NCBI RefSeq assembly: GCF_901542415.1
Contig: NZ_CABEHV010000004.1
Coordinates: 1,533,501-1,597,500, forward strand
DNA: 64,000 nt
Reading direction: 5' to 3'
DNA from: Streptococcus mitis
Lineage (GTDB): Bacteria; Bacillota; Bacilli; Lactobacillales; Streptococcaceae
Each line of letters opens with the position of its first letter. Position 1 is the stretch's first letter. Shown one piece after another: positions 1-7,304 of this stretch. The position numbers were made by a program, and so were the translations under genes. The notes beneath the pieces are model-generated. The model saw only the letters and a list, made by a program, of their open reading frames with translations. It ran no database searches and was not told the origin of the DNA.

Positions 1-659
1 GTAGAAATGGCTTGTCCATCTTCAGATTTTAAAGACACATTTCGATTGAGACTCGATACGATACCTTGAGTGACAGTATTAGCATATTCAGAACCTAATG
101 GGCTACCAATAGCAATAGCAGTTTCTCCTACGGTTAACTTGCTAGAATCACCAAATTCAGCTACTGTTGTCACCTTTTCTGAAGAGATTTTGACAACAGC
201 AATATCAGAGAAAGTGTCAGCTCCGACGATTTCTCCAGGTACTTTAGTTCCATCTGACAAACGAATATCTACTTTGCTGGCACCATTTATAACGTGATTG
301 TTGGTGACAATATAAGCTTCTTTGTCATTCTTTTTATAAATAACCCCAGATCCTTCACTAGAGATTTGCTGAGAATCTGTGTCAGTATCATCATTACCAA
401 ATACGCTATTTTGTCTGTTAGCTGAATAAGTAATAACAGAAACAACAGCATCTTTTACTTTGTTAACAGCCTGTGTTGTTGAATTTTCGTTCTTATAAGC
501 AGTCTGTGTGATAGTGCTATTGTTGTTAGAGTTGTTTTCCCCACTTTTTTGAGTGAGTTGAGTTATTGAAAAACTACCCAAGGCTCCACTAATAAAGCTA
601 ATGACGATAACGACTAATAATTGAAACCATTTTTTGTAAAATGTTTTTAGATGTTTCAT
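1..659 (-). CDS. htrA: Serine protease HtrA/DegP family, N-terminal part (cut by window edge)
   Basis: Surface-anchored serine protease involved in protein quality control and, in pneumococci, in degrading competence pheromone and stress-damaged proteins. The start codon is at 659 reading leftwards, with a GGAGGC ribosome-binding site just upstream. The visible 219 codons show a short cytoplasmic start, one membrane anchor (about residues 11-33), a Ser/Asn/Thr-rich linker, and the first half of a trypsin-like domain with the catalytic His in TNNHVI and the catalytic Asp in SDIAVVK. The catalytic Ser and the PDZ domain lie beyond position 1. A CiaR-type direct repeat lies upstream, matching the known CiaRH control of pneumococcal htrA. 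Identification is secure; only the C-terminus is unseen. Confidence 0.95.
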   Translation of the reverse strand, partial: MKHLKTFYKKWFQLLVVIVISFISGALGSFSITQLTQKSGENNSNNNSTITQTAYKNENSTTQAVNKVKDAVVSVITYSANRQNSVFGNDDTDTDSQQISSEGSGVIYKKNDKEAYIVTNNHVINGASKVDIRLSDGTKVPGEIVGADTFSDIAVVKISSEKVTTVAEFGDSSKLTVGETAIAIGSPLGSEYANTVTQGIVSSLNRNVSLKSEDGQAIS

Positions 660-705
660 ATTTGCCTCCATATGTTTTAAATTAATGAAAGTATAAACTG
701 ACTAG

Positions 706-722
706 CTTAATTATAACTTAAA
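706..722 (-). promoter_or_regulatory. CiaR-binding direct repeat upstream of htrA
   Basis: On the minus strand this reads TTTAAG-N5-ATTAAG, one base away from the CiaR consensus TTTAAG-N5-TTTAAG. It lies about 50 bases upstream of the htrA start. htrA is an established CiaRH target in S. pneumoniae, so activation by CiaR is the expected role. Confidence 0.75.
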
Positions 723-742
723 AATAAAAGTTTTTCACAGAT

Positions 743-751
743 TGTGGATAA
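743..751 (-). promoter_or_regulatory. Candidate DnaA box
   Basis: TGTGGATAA is a perfect match to the complement of the DnaA box TTATCCACA. A near match (TTTTCACAG) lies 3 bases to its left. The rlmH/htrA locus is normally a few kilobases from dnaA/oriC, so a satellite DnaA box is plausible, but a single 9-mer may occur by chance. Confidence 0.35.
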
Positions 752-827
752 CTTTCAAAAATCTGTGGTTTTCTCGGCTAAGATTAACCTTTTATTTTGT
801 GAATAAGATGTGAAAAAATAGAGAATA

Positions 828-836
828 TGTTAGAAT
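828..836 (+). promoter_or_regulatory. Extended -10 promoter of rlmH
   Basis: TGTTAGAAT is an extended -10 element (TG-n-TAGAAT). Its expected start point, about 7 bases downstream, falls on the rlmH ATG at 843. No ribosome-binding site fits between, so the transcript may be leaderless. No good -35 is seen. Confidence 0.5.
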
Positions 837-842
837 AGACTC

Positions 843-1322
843 ATGAAAATTAAAGTTGTAACAGTTGGGAAACTGAAAGAAAAGTATTTAAAAGATGGTA
901 TCGCAGAGTATTCAAAACGAATTTCTCGATTTGCTAAGCTTGAAATGATTGAGCTAGCAGATGAAAAAACACCAGATAGGGCCAGTGAGTTAGAAAATCA
1001 AAAGATTTTAGAAATAGAAGGTCAGAGAATTTTATCAAAAGTTGGTGACCGTGATTTTGTTATTGCGTTAGCTATTGAAGGGAAAACTTTCTCTTCAGAA
1101 GAATTTAGTAAGCAGTTAGAAGAAGCTTCTATAAAAGGATTTTCTACTCTTACCTTTATTATTGGAGGGAGTCTGGGGTTATCACAGGGTGTAAAAAAGA
1201 GAGCCAATCTTTCTGTTAGTTTTGGCCGCTTAACCTTGCCCCATCAGTTAATGAGACTAGTACTTGTTGAACAAATCTATCGGGCTTTTACGATTCAGCA
1301 GGGATCACCCTATCATAAATAG
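843..1322 (+). CDS. rlmH: 23S rRNA (pseudouridine-1915-N3)-methyltransferase RlmH
   Basis: SPOUT-class methyltransferase that methylates pseudouridine 1915 in helix 69 of 23S rRNA on assembled 70S ribosomes. The 159-residue length is typical of the family. The C-terminal SAM-binding knot is visible as [13 protein letters not shown] followed by the conserved [18 protein letters not shown] stretch and the terminal GSPYHK. The ATG at 843 is the only reasonable start because the protein begins [12 protein letters not shown] as in homologues. It is divergent from htrA and followed by tRNA-Arg, the usual pneumococcal arrangement. There is no clear Shine-Dalgarno; see the extended -10 upstream. Confidence 0.96.
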   Translation: MKIKVVTVGKLKEKYLKDGIAEYSKRISRFAKLEMIELADEKTPDRASELENQKILEIEGQRILSKVGDRDFVIALAIEGKTFSSEEFSKQLEEASIKGFSTLTFIIGGSLGLSQGVKKRANLSVSFGRLTLPHQLMRLVLVEQIYRAFTIQQGSPYHK

Positions 1323-1365
1323 AAAATTGACTTTCAATTGGATTTTTGGTAGAATAGATGTATTA

Positions 1366-1439
1366 GGTCTCATAGCTCAGCTGGATAGAGCATTCGCCTT
1401 CTAAGCGAACGGTCGCAGGTTCGAATCCTGCTGGGATCA
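1366..1439 (+). tRNA. tRNA-Arg (anticodon TCT)
   Basis: A complete cloverleaf can be drawn. The acceptor arm GGTCTCA pairs with TGGGATC, the D arm contains AGCTCAGCTGGATAGAGC, the anticodon loop CTTCTAA carries TCT, and the T arm contains GGTTCGAATCC. The discriminator base is A and CCA is not encoded. It lies just upstream of comC, as in pneumococcal genomes. Confidence 0.95.
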
Positions 1440-1451
1440 ATATAGTAGCAA

Positions 1452-1476
1452 AGCTGGGAATTTTCCCGGCTTTTTT
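1452..1476 (+). terminator. Intrinsic terminator after tRNA-Arg
   Basis: AGCTGGGAA pairs with TTCCCGGCT across a 2-base loop (9 bp with one G-T) and is followed by a run of T. It separates the tRNA from the comC promoter. Confidence 0.85.
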
Positions 1477-1487
1477 CTTAAAAAAGT

Positions 1488-1554
1488 ACACTTGGGGATA
1501 AAAAAATGACAGTTGAGAGAATTTTATCTAAAACGAAATTCTATTTTGTATAAT
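1488..1554 (+). promoter_or_regulatory. ComE-binding direct repeat and comCDE promoter
   Basis: ACACTTGGG at 1488 and ACAGTTGAG at 1509 are separated by exactly 12 bases, the architecture of the ComE box of early competence promoters. A TATAAT -10 lies at 1549-1554 with no strong -35, as expected for an activator-dependent promoter. Autoinduction by phosphorylated ComE is the known function. Confidence 0.85.
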
Positions 1555-1603
1555 AGTTTTTGTAAGTTAGCTTACAAGAAAAAACATTTTAGGAGATTTT
1601 ATT

Positions 1604-1729
1604 ATGAAAAACACAGTTAAATTGGAACAGTTTGTAGCCTTGAAGGAAAAAGACTTGCAGGAGATTCGAGGTGGGGATAGTAGGATATCAAAATATCTCC
1701 GTGATTTTATTTTCCCAAGAAAAAAGTAA
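1604..1729 (+). CDS. comC: Competence-stimulating peptide precursor ComC
   Basis: A 41-residue pheromone precursor. The leader [19 protein letters not shown] ends in a double glycine (IRGG) cut by the ComAB exporter. The predicted mature peptide is [17 protein letters not shown] (17 residues, basic C-terminus). The leader matches pneumococcal ComC, whereas the mature part differs from the two common pneumococcal types I remember (EMRLSKFFRDFILQRKK and EMRISRIILDFLFLRKK). It therefore looks like a Mitis-group pherotype variant. The ribosome-binding site is AGGAG at 1591. comD follows 20 bases later. Confidence 0.95.
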   Translation: MKNTVKLEQFVALKEKDLQEIRGGDSRISKYLRDFIFPRKK

Positions 1730-1749
1730 TGAAATAAGGGGAAAGAGTA

Positions 1750-3069
1750 ATGAATTTATTTGGATTTGGGATAGTTATTGTTTATTTTTTTATCGTTAGC
1801 AAAAGTTATGAACGGATTTGTAAAATAACTAAAAAAGAGCATATAGTTTTTTTATGCTACACAGGTATATCAGTTTTTATACTTGAAGAAGTTGCTAGTA
1901 TGGTATATAGAGGTGGTTTTAGTTTAGTTAAATTTTTATTTCCATTAGTTATATATTTTTATTTAAGAAAATTTAAGATATATGAAACATACAAGGGAAT
2001 TTTTATTAGTATACTATTATCTTTGTTATATAATGGTACCCATACTTTTATATCTGTAACGTTATCTTCAATTATAGGAGATTATTTAGTATCCCAGCAT
2101 GAAGAAATTTTCTATTTTATAGTTCTATTACTAACTTATTTTTCAATCAAAAAAATTATTACTTATTTCCATTTGGAACTAGCCTATTTTGACAAGGACT
2201 ACCTTTATCCCTTCTTGAAAAAAGTATTTTTTGCTTTACTACTGCTCCATACTGCATCTTTCGTTTCAGATATGGTAAGTACGGTTAAACATTTGAATAG
2301 TTTTGGAAGTATTTTGTCATCTATTGTTTTTATCTCTCTACTTTTGACCTTCTTTGCAATGAATTCGCATAAAGAACAAATGGAAAAAGAGATTGCTTTA
2401 AAGCAGAAGAAATTTGAACAGAAACATTTACAGAATTACACAGATGAAATTGTCGGTCTGTATAATGAAATCCGTGGTTTTCGACATGACTATGCTGGAA
2501 TGCTTGTCAGCATGCAGATGGCAATTGACAGTGGTGATTTACAGGAAATTGACAGAGTTTACAATGAAGTTTTGGTCAAAGCCAATCATAAACTGCGTTC
2601 AGATAAGTATACTTACTTTGATTTGAACAACATAGAAGATTCAGCTTTACGAAGTTTGGTTGCTCAGTCCATTGTCTATGCTCGAAATAATGGTGTAGAG
2701 TTTACACTGGAAGTAAAAGATACGATTACCAAGCTCCCAATTGAACTATTGGATTTGGTTCGTATCATGAGCGTTTTATTGAACAATGCTGTTGAAGGTT
2801 CAGCTGATAGCTATAAAAAGCAGATGGAAGTAGCAGTTATTAAGATGGAAACTGAAACAGTTATTGTGATTCAGAATTCATGTAAAATGACGATGACTCC
2901 TTCAGGAGATCTATTTGCATTAGGATTCTCTACTAAGGGAAGAAATCGAGGAGTCGGATTAAATAATGTGAAAGAACTACTAGATAAGTACAACAATATT
3001 ATTTTAGAAACAGAGATGGAAGGCAGTACATTTAGACAGATCATTAGATTTAAGAGGGAATTTGAATGA
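1750..3069 (+). CDS. comD: Competence histidine kinase ComD
   Basis: Membrane receptor kinase (HPK10 class) for the ComC pheromone; it phosphorylates ComE. It is 439 residues long, near the usual 441. About six or seven membrane segments occupy roughly residues 1-210, then a coiled linker (MEKEIALKQKKFEQKHLQ), the phosphoacceptor His in GFRHDYAG, and a GHKL ATPase part with VLLNNAVEGS and the glycine-rich STKGRNRGVGLNN. The region after about residue 137 (HLELAYFDKDYLYPF) is as I remember pneumococcal ComD. The N-terminal sensor half is AT-rich and divergent, as expected when receptor and pheromone vary together. It overlaps comE by 4 bases (ATGA). Confidence 0.95.
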   Translation: MNLFGFGIVIVYFFIVSKSYERICKITKKEHIVFLCYTGISVFILEEVASMVYRGGFSLVKFLFPLVIYFYLRKFKIYETYKGIFISILLSLLYNGTHTFISVTLSSIIGDYLVSQHEEIFYFIVLLLTYFSIKKIITYFHLELAYFDKDYLYPFLKKVFFALLLLHTASFVSDMVSTVKHLNSFGSILSSIVFISLLLTFFAMNSHKEQMEKEIALKQKKFEQKHLQNYTDEIVGLYNEIRGFRHDYAGMLVSMQMAIDSGDLQEIDRVYNEVLVKANHKLRSDKYTYFDLNNIEDSALRSLVAQSIVYARNNGVEFTLEVKDTITKLPIELLDLVRIMSVLLNNAVEGSADSYKKQMEVAVIKMETETVIVIQNSCKMTMTPSGDLFALGFSTKGRNRGVGLNNVKELLDKYNNIILETEMEGSTFRQIIRFKREFE

Positions 3070-3720
3070 AAGTTTTAATTTTAGAAGATGTTATTGAACA
3101 TCAAGTGAGACTAGAGAGAATATTGGATGAAATTTCTAAAGAATCGAATATTCCAATATCATACAAGACAACGGGAAAAGTCCGTGAATTTGAAGAATAC
3201 ATTGAAAATGATGAAGTAAATCAGCTTTATTTCCTAGATATCGATATTCATGGGATTGAGAAAAAGGGATTTGAAGTGGCTCAACTCATTCGTCATTACA
3301 ATCCTTACGCTATTATCGTCTTTATCACTAGTAGATCAGAGTTTGCGACTTTGACCTATAAATACCAGGTATCAGCCCTAGATTTTGTTGATAAGGATAT
3401 CAATGATGAGATGTTTAAGAAGAGAATTGAGCAAAATATCTTCTACACGAAGAGTATGTTACTTGAAAATGAAGATGTGGTAGATTATTTTGATTACAAT
3501 TACAAGGGAAATGATTTAAAAATTCCTTACCATGATATTTTGTATATTGAAACGACAGGAGTCTCTCATAAATTGCGCATTATTGGTAAATATAGGCAAT
3601 ATCAGAGAAATTGACCGAAAGAATCTAGAAGTTGTTTTCTATGAAGACCATCGCTGTCCTATTTCAAGGTTAAAAATTAGAAAGTTAAAAGATATTTTAG
3701 AGAAAAAATCTCAAAAGTGA
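3066..3720 (+). pseudogene. comE: Competence response regulator ComE, disrupted by an internal deletion
   Basis: ComE is the LytTR-family response regulator that activates comCDE and comX. Here the first frame runs from 3066 to a stop at 3612-3614 (182 residues). It keeps the whole receiver domain, including the phosphoacceptor Asp in YFLDIDIHG, and the start of the LytTR domain. After IIGK (about residue 175) the frame changes. The normal C-terminus, from VNIGNIREIDRKN to KDILEKKSQK, continues in another frame to 3720. Start to final stop is 655 bases against 753 for the usual 250-residue protein, a deficit of 98 (not a multiple of 3). The junction TTGGTAA at about 3582-3588 fits recombination between two short repeats. 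The DNA-binding domain is lost, so the product should be non-functional. Confidence 0.9.
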
Positions 3721-3748
3721 TTGACAATTAGTAAGAAATTGATATAAT
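3721..3748 (+). promoter_or_regulatory. Promoter of the tRNA-Glu/tRNA-Asn operon
   Basis: TTGACA at 3721 and TATAAT at 3743 with a 16-base spacer, an almost perfect sigma-70 type promoter. It begins immediately after the original comE stop codon. Confidence 0.85.
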
Positions 3749-3771
3749 GGTTATATCTGCTACAGATAGAA

Positions 3772-3843
3772 GGTCCGTTGGTCAAGGGGTTAAGACACCG
3801 CCTTTTCACGGCGGTAACACGGGTTCGAATCCCGTACGGACTA
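3772..3843 (+). tRNA. tRNA-Glu (anticodon TTC)
   Basis: Acceptor GGTCCGT pairs with ACGGACT, the anticodon stem-loop CCGCCTTTTCACGGCGG carries TTC, and the T arm is CGGGTTCGAATCCCG. Length is 72 bases and CCA is not encoded. It is cotranscribed with tRNA-Asn 5 bases downstream. Confidence 0.95.
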
Positions 3844-3848
3844 TTTTA

Positions 3849-3922
3849 TCCGCCATAGCTCAGTTGGTAGTAGCGCATGACTGTTAATCATGATGTCGTA
3901 GGTTCGAGTCCTACTGGCGGAG
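3849..3922 (+). tRNA. tRNA-Asn (anticodon GTT)
   Basis: Acceptor TCCGCCA pairs with TGGCGGA, the anticodon loop CTGTTAA carries GTT, and the T arm is GTAGGTTCGAGTCCTAC. Discriminator base G; CCA is not encoded. Confidence 0.95.
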
Positions 3923-3932
3923 TATAGATAAA

Positions 3933-3959
3933 AGGGAACACAACTGTGTTCCTCTTTTT
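3933..3959 (+). terminator. Intrinsic terminator after tRNA-Asn
   Basis: GGAACACA pairs with TGTGTTCC over a 2-base loop, flanked by A and T runs. It can serve both the tRNA operon and the convergent TetR gene. Confidence 0.8.
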
Positions 3960-3962
3960 ATA

Positions 3963-4505
3963 TCAATTTGCATTACCAAGCATCTTCATAAGGAAGTCTG
4001 TTATTTCTTGAGGACTTTCTTTTTTTCCATGTGCAATCCAAGTTTGACAGACACCAAAAAGTGCGTGAGTTAGATAGATGCTACTATATTCTAATTCAGT
4101 GGAATTGAGATTCAGTTGCATAAATCGCTTTTGTAAATCTGTACTGAGCATGATATGAAGTTTATTTCGTAAGAAATTTTGGATTTCTTTGGTCCCATTT
4201 TCAGAAAGAAGGGCAGCCAGAAGCGGTTCTGACTCTAGATATTCAAATACTTCTAGAATAGCATCTCTTTTGTGATGAGCATGTTTTTGAAAAATATATT
4301 CAAATGTATGGAATAATTTGCTTTGATAGTGCTCAATCATATCATACTTATCCTTATAGTGAGTATAGAAGCTGGAACGACTAATTCCGGCTTTTTCTGC
4401 TAGCTTGATAGTAGAAATTTGATCAAATGGTTGTTCCATTAGTAATTGTACCATAGCATTTTCAATAGTTCGCTTTGTTTTTAAGCGTTTGTTACTTTCT
4501 TGCAT
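3963..4505 (-). CDS. TetR/AcrR-family transcriptional regulator
   Basis: A 180-residue TetR-type repressor. The N-terminal helix-turn-helix is clear (residues about 10-55: TIENAMVQLLMEQPFDQISTI then KLAEKAGISRSSFYTHYKDK). The C-terminal ligand-binding region is not diagnostic and contains one Cys (LFGVCQTW). It is divergent from the YhgE-like gene across a 127-base gap with two related palindromes, so it probably represses itself and that gene. The ligand is unknown. The start at 4505 is supported by AAGGAGG just upstream. Confidence 0.85.
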   Translation of the reverse strand: MQESNKRLKTKRTIENAMVQLLMEQPFDQISTIKLAEKAGISRSSFYTHYKDKYDMIEHYQSKLFHTFEYIFQKHAHHKRDAILEVFEYLESEPLLAALLSENGTKEIQNFLRNKLHIMLSTDLQKRFMQLNLNSTELEYSSIYLTHALFGVCQTWIAHGKKESPQEITDFLMKMLGNAN

Positions 4506-4525
4506 ATTTCCTCCTTGTAAACAAA

Positions 4526-4542
4526 TTAGACTATATGTCTAA
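4526..4542. promoter_or_regulatory. Palindromic operator candidate 1 (TetR gene side)
   Basis: TTAGAC-TATAT-GTCTAA is a perfect 6+6 palindrome located 21 bases before the TetR start codon. A closely related copy lies before the divergent gene. Confidence 0.65.
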
Positions 4543-4601
4543 AAATGGATTTTTTATCTTGTAATTTAGATTTTTTAATGTATAATCTATTATATCAAAA
4601 T

Positions 4602-4620
4602 TTTAGACAATATGTTTAAA
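4602..4620. promoter_or_regulatory. Palindromic operator candidate 2 (yhgE side)
   Basis: TTTAGAC-AATAT-GTTTAAA has the same half-site (TTAGAC), spacing and core as the palindrome at 4526, with one mismatch. It ends 12 bases before the preferred yhgE start and downstream of a TATAAT-like element at about 4581, a position suited to repression. Confidence 0.65.
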
Positions 4621-4632
4621 AAAGGAGAAACT

Positions 4633-7275
4633 ATGTTTAAAGAATGGAAAGCAATTTTTAAAAAACCAACCTTTATTATTGTCATGATAGGGATTTCTCT
4701 TATTCCAGCTCTGTACAATATCATATTTTTGTCATCAATGTGGGATCCATATGGGCAATTGTCTGACTTACCTGTGGCAGTTGTCAATAATGATAAAGAG
4801 GCTTCCTATAATTATAATACTATGACAATAGGAAAAGACATGGTGTCCAATTTAAAAGAAAATAAAACCTTGGATTTTCATTTTGTAGATGAAGAAGAAG
4901 GTAAGAAGGGTCTAGAAAATGGCGATTACTATATGGTAGTAACTTTACCAAGTGATTTATCTGAAAAAGCAGCTTCTATTTTAACGGATAATCCAGAGCA
5001 AATGCAAGTAGATTATCAGACTTCAAGTGGTCATAGCTTTATTGCCAGCAAGATGAGTGATTCTGCTATGACACAATTAAAGCAGAGTGTTTCTACCAAT
5101 GTAACCGAGACCTATACTAAAGCTTTATTTAACAAAATGGTCGATTTAAAGGATGGTATGAGTCAAGCAGCTTCTGGTAGTAAAAAATTAACTGATGGAG
5201 CGAATCAGTTAGTGGCAGGAAGTCAAACATTAACTACCAACCTACACTCTTTAGCAGCTTCAAGTTTAACATTTTCAAATGGAACGGAGCAGTTTACTAA
5301 AGGATTATCTGCTTATGTTTCTGGTGTCGAACAACTTCATCTTGGCTTAGGAAATTTTAATAGTGGTTTAGTTACATATACTGGTGCAGTGAGTCAATTA
5401 GATAACGGATTAGGTCAATTATCTTCTAAAAGTCCTGAATTAGTAAGGGGAATCAATCAGTTATATACTGGTGTAGAATCCTATACTGGCGGTGTTTCTC
5501 AGCTTAATGCTGGTCTTAATCAATTTTCATCTGGTGTTAGTGTTTATACAAACGGAGTGGGAAGTCTTGCAACAGGTGCTAATCAGTTATCTAATCAATC
5601 AGCTACACTTCGAATGGGTATGGAGCAATTAAGTGAAGGGATTCAACAACTTTCTAGCAAGTTAGATGCTTCGTCTGAGCAAAAAGATCAAATTAATCAA
5701 TTATCTTCTGGTCTGAATCAGTTAAATCAAGCCATTCAAAATATTGATGTTGGAGATACAAAACAATTAGATTCTGTTTTATCAAGTATAGTATCTCTTT
5801 CTAATCAAATGTTAGCAAGTGCTCAGTCTGATAAAGCGACTACATTAGCCAATATTCAATCGACAGCAGCTTATCAATCTTTGACAAGTGAGCAACAAGC
5901 TGAAATAAGTGCTTCTGTATCTCAAAATTCGACTGATAGTATTCAATCGGCTCAGTCAATTGTAGCTTTAGTTAAAGGTTTACAGGGAAGTTTAGAAAAC
6001 TTACAAAATCAATCTTCTAATCTTTCGATTTTAAAAAATCAAGCTAATCAAGTATTACCGATTGCTTCTACTTCTTTGACAGGATTGTCAAGTGGATTAA
6101 CAGAGATACAAGGAGCTGTTACTAGCAAATTAGTTCCTGACAGTCAGTCGATTGCATTAGGTGTAAAGGTATATACTACAGGTGTTGATAAAGTTTCTCA
6201 AGGCGCAAGTCAACTAAGTGAAAAGAATTCCACCTTGACAGGTAGTTTGGATCAACTAGTTTCAGGCTCAACTACCTTGACACAAAAATCATCTAACTTG
6301 ACAGCAGGAGTTGGTCAATTAGTTGAAAAAACTCCAGAATTAGTGTCTGGTATTGAAAAATTATCAACTGGCTCCAGTCAATTGAATCAAAAGAGTCAAG
6401 AATTGATAGCAGGAGTTGATAAATTGCAGTCAGGATCTAGCCAACTAGCTGACAAATCCAGTCAGTTAATTTCAGGTGCTTCTCAATTAGAAAGTGGAGC
6501 TAATAAATTGGCAGATGGATCTGGGAAACTTGCAGAAGGTGGAACAAAGTTAACTTCTGGATTGGAAGGTTTACAGACAGGAGTTGCTTCTTTGGGACAA
6601 GGACTAGGTAATGCTAGTGATCAACTTAAATCAGCATCAACGGAATCTAAAAATGCAGAGATTTTGTCAAATCCACTCAATCTTTCCAAAACAGACAATG
6701 ACCAAGTTCCTGTAAATGGAATTGCAATGGCTCCTTATATGATATCAGTTGCTCTCTTTGTTGCAGCAATATCAACGAATATGATCTTTGCGAAGTTGCC
6801 TTCAGGACGTCATCCAGAGAGTCGTTGGGCTTGGTTAAAATCTCGAGCTGAAATAAATGGTATTATAGCTGTTTTGTCAGGAATTTTGGTATATGGAGGA
6901 GTTCATCTTATTGGTCTAACGGCTAATCATGAGATGAGAACATTTATTCTCATTATCATAACAAGTTTAGTATTCATGTCCATGGTGACCGCTTTAACAA
7001 CATGGAATAGCCGTATAGGAGCTTTCTTCTCTCTTATCTTGCTTTTATTACAGTTAGCATCAAGTGCAGGTACTTACCCACTTGCTTTGACAAATGATTT
7101 CTTTAGAGCCATTAATCCTTGGTTACCAATGAGTTATTCAGTTTCTGGATTACGACAAACAATCTCTATGACAGGAAATATTCATCATCAAGTCATTTTC
7201 CTTGTTGTGATATTAGCCCTATTTACTGGTTTAGGTATGCTAGCCTATCAACCTAAGAAAATGGAAGAAGATTAA
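4633..7275 (+). CDS. yhgE: YhgE/Pip-family membrane protein
   Basis: A large membrane protein of the YhgE/Pip (phage infection protein) family. I prefer the ATG at 4633 (880 residues) because AAAGGAG precedes it; the ATG at 4612 lies within the operator palindrome. An N-terminal membrane segment (FIIVMIGISLIPALYNIIF) is followed by a long extracellular region (about residues 40-690) full of degenerate G-x-QL-x-x-G repeats such as GANQL, GVEQL, GLNQL and GASQL, likely coiled coil. About five C-terminal membrane segments resemble ABC-2 permeases. Family members have been linked to phage DNA entry and to export of virulence proteins; the substrate here cannot be read from sequence. Probably controlled by the divergent TetR regulator. 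Confidence 0.85.
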   Translation: MFKEWKAIFKKPTFIIVMIGISLIPALYNIIFLSSMWDPYGQLSDLPVAVVNNDKEASYNYNTMTIGKDMVSNLKENKTLDFHFVDEEEGKKGLENGDYYMVVTLPSDLSEKAASILTDNPEQMQVDYQTSSGHSFIASKMSDSAMTQLKQSVSTNVTETYTKALFNKMVDLKDGMSQAASGSKKLTDGANQLVAGSQTLTTNLHSLAASSLTFSNGTEQFTKGLSAYVSGVEQLHLGLGNFNSGLVTYTGAVSQLDNGLGQLSSKSPELVRGINQLYTGVESYTGGVSQLNAGLNQFSSGVSVYTNGVGSLATGANQLSNQSATLRMGMEQLSEGIQQLSSKLDASSEQKDQINQLSSGLNQLNQAIQNIDVGDTKQLDSVLSSIVSLSNQMLASAQSDKATTLANIQSTAAYQSLTSEQQAEISASVSQNSTDSIQSAQSIVALVKGLQGSLENLQNQSSNLSILKNQANQVLPIASTSLTGLSSGLTEIQGAVTSKLVPDSQSIALGVKVYTTGVDKVSQGASQLSEKNSTLTGSLDQLVSGSTTLTQKSSNLTAGVGQLVEKTPELVSGIEKLSTGSSQLNQKSQELIAGVDKLQSGSSQLADKSSQLISGASQLESGANKLADGSGKLAEGGTKLTSGLEGLQTGVASLGQGLGNASDQLKSASTESKNAEILSNPLNLSKTDNDQVPVNGIAMAPYMISVALFVAAISTNMIFAKLPSGRHPESRWAWLKSRAEINGIIAVLSGILVYGGVHLIGLTANHEMRTFILIIITSLVFMSMVTALTTWNSRIGAFFSLILLLLQLASSAGTYPLALTNDFFRAINPWLPMSYSVSGLRQTISMTGNIHHQVIFLVVILALFTGLGMLAYQPKKMEED

Positions 7276-7276
7276 A

Positions 7277-7304
7277 AAAATCGACCAACTGGTCGATTTT
7301 TTTA
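7277..7304. terminator. Bidirectional terminator between yhgE and yfhO
   Basis: AAAAATCGACC pairs with GGTCGATTTTT around AACT. The A and T runs on either side let it serve both convergent genes. Confidence 0.85.

Noticed and set aside
3532..3720. Separate 62-residue gene overlapping the end of comE
   Set aside because: Its C-terminal part is the normal ComE C-terminus in a shifted frame; it is a piece of the broken gene, not an independent ORF.
5140..6640. Tandem DNA repeat array
   Set aside because: The repetitive look comes from degenerate G-x-QL coiled-coil repeats in the YhgE-like protein; the DNA copies are not near-identical.
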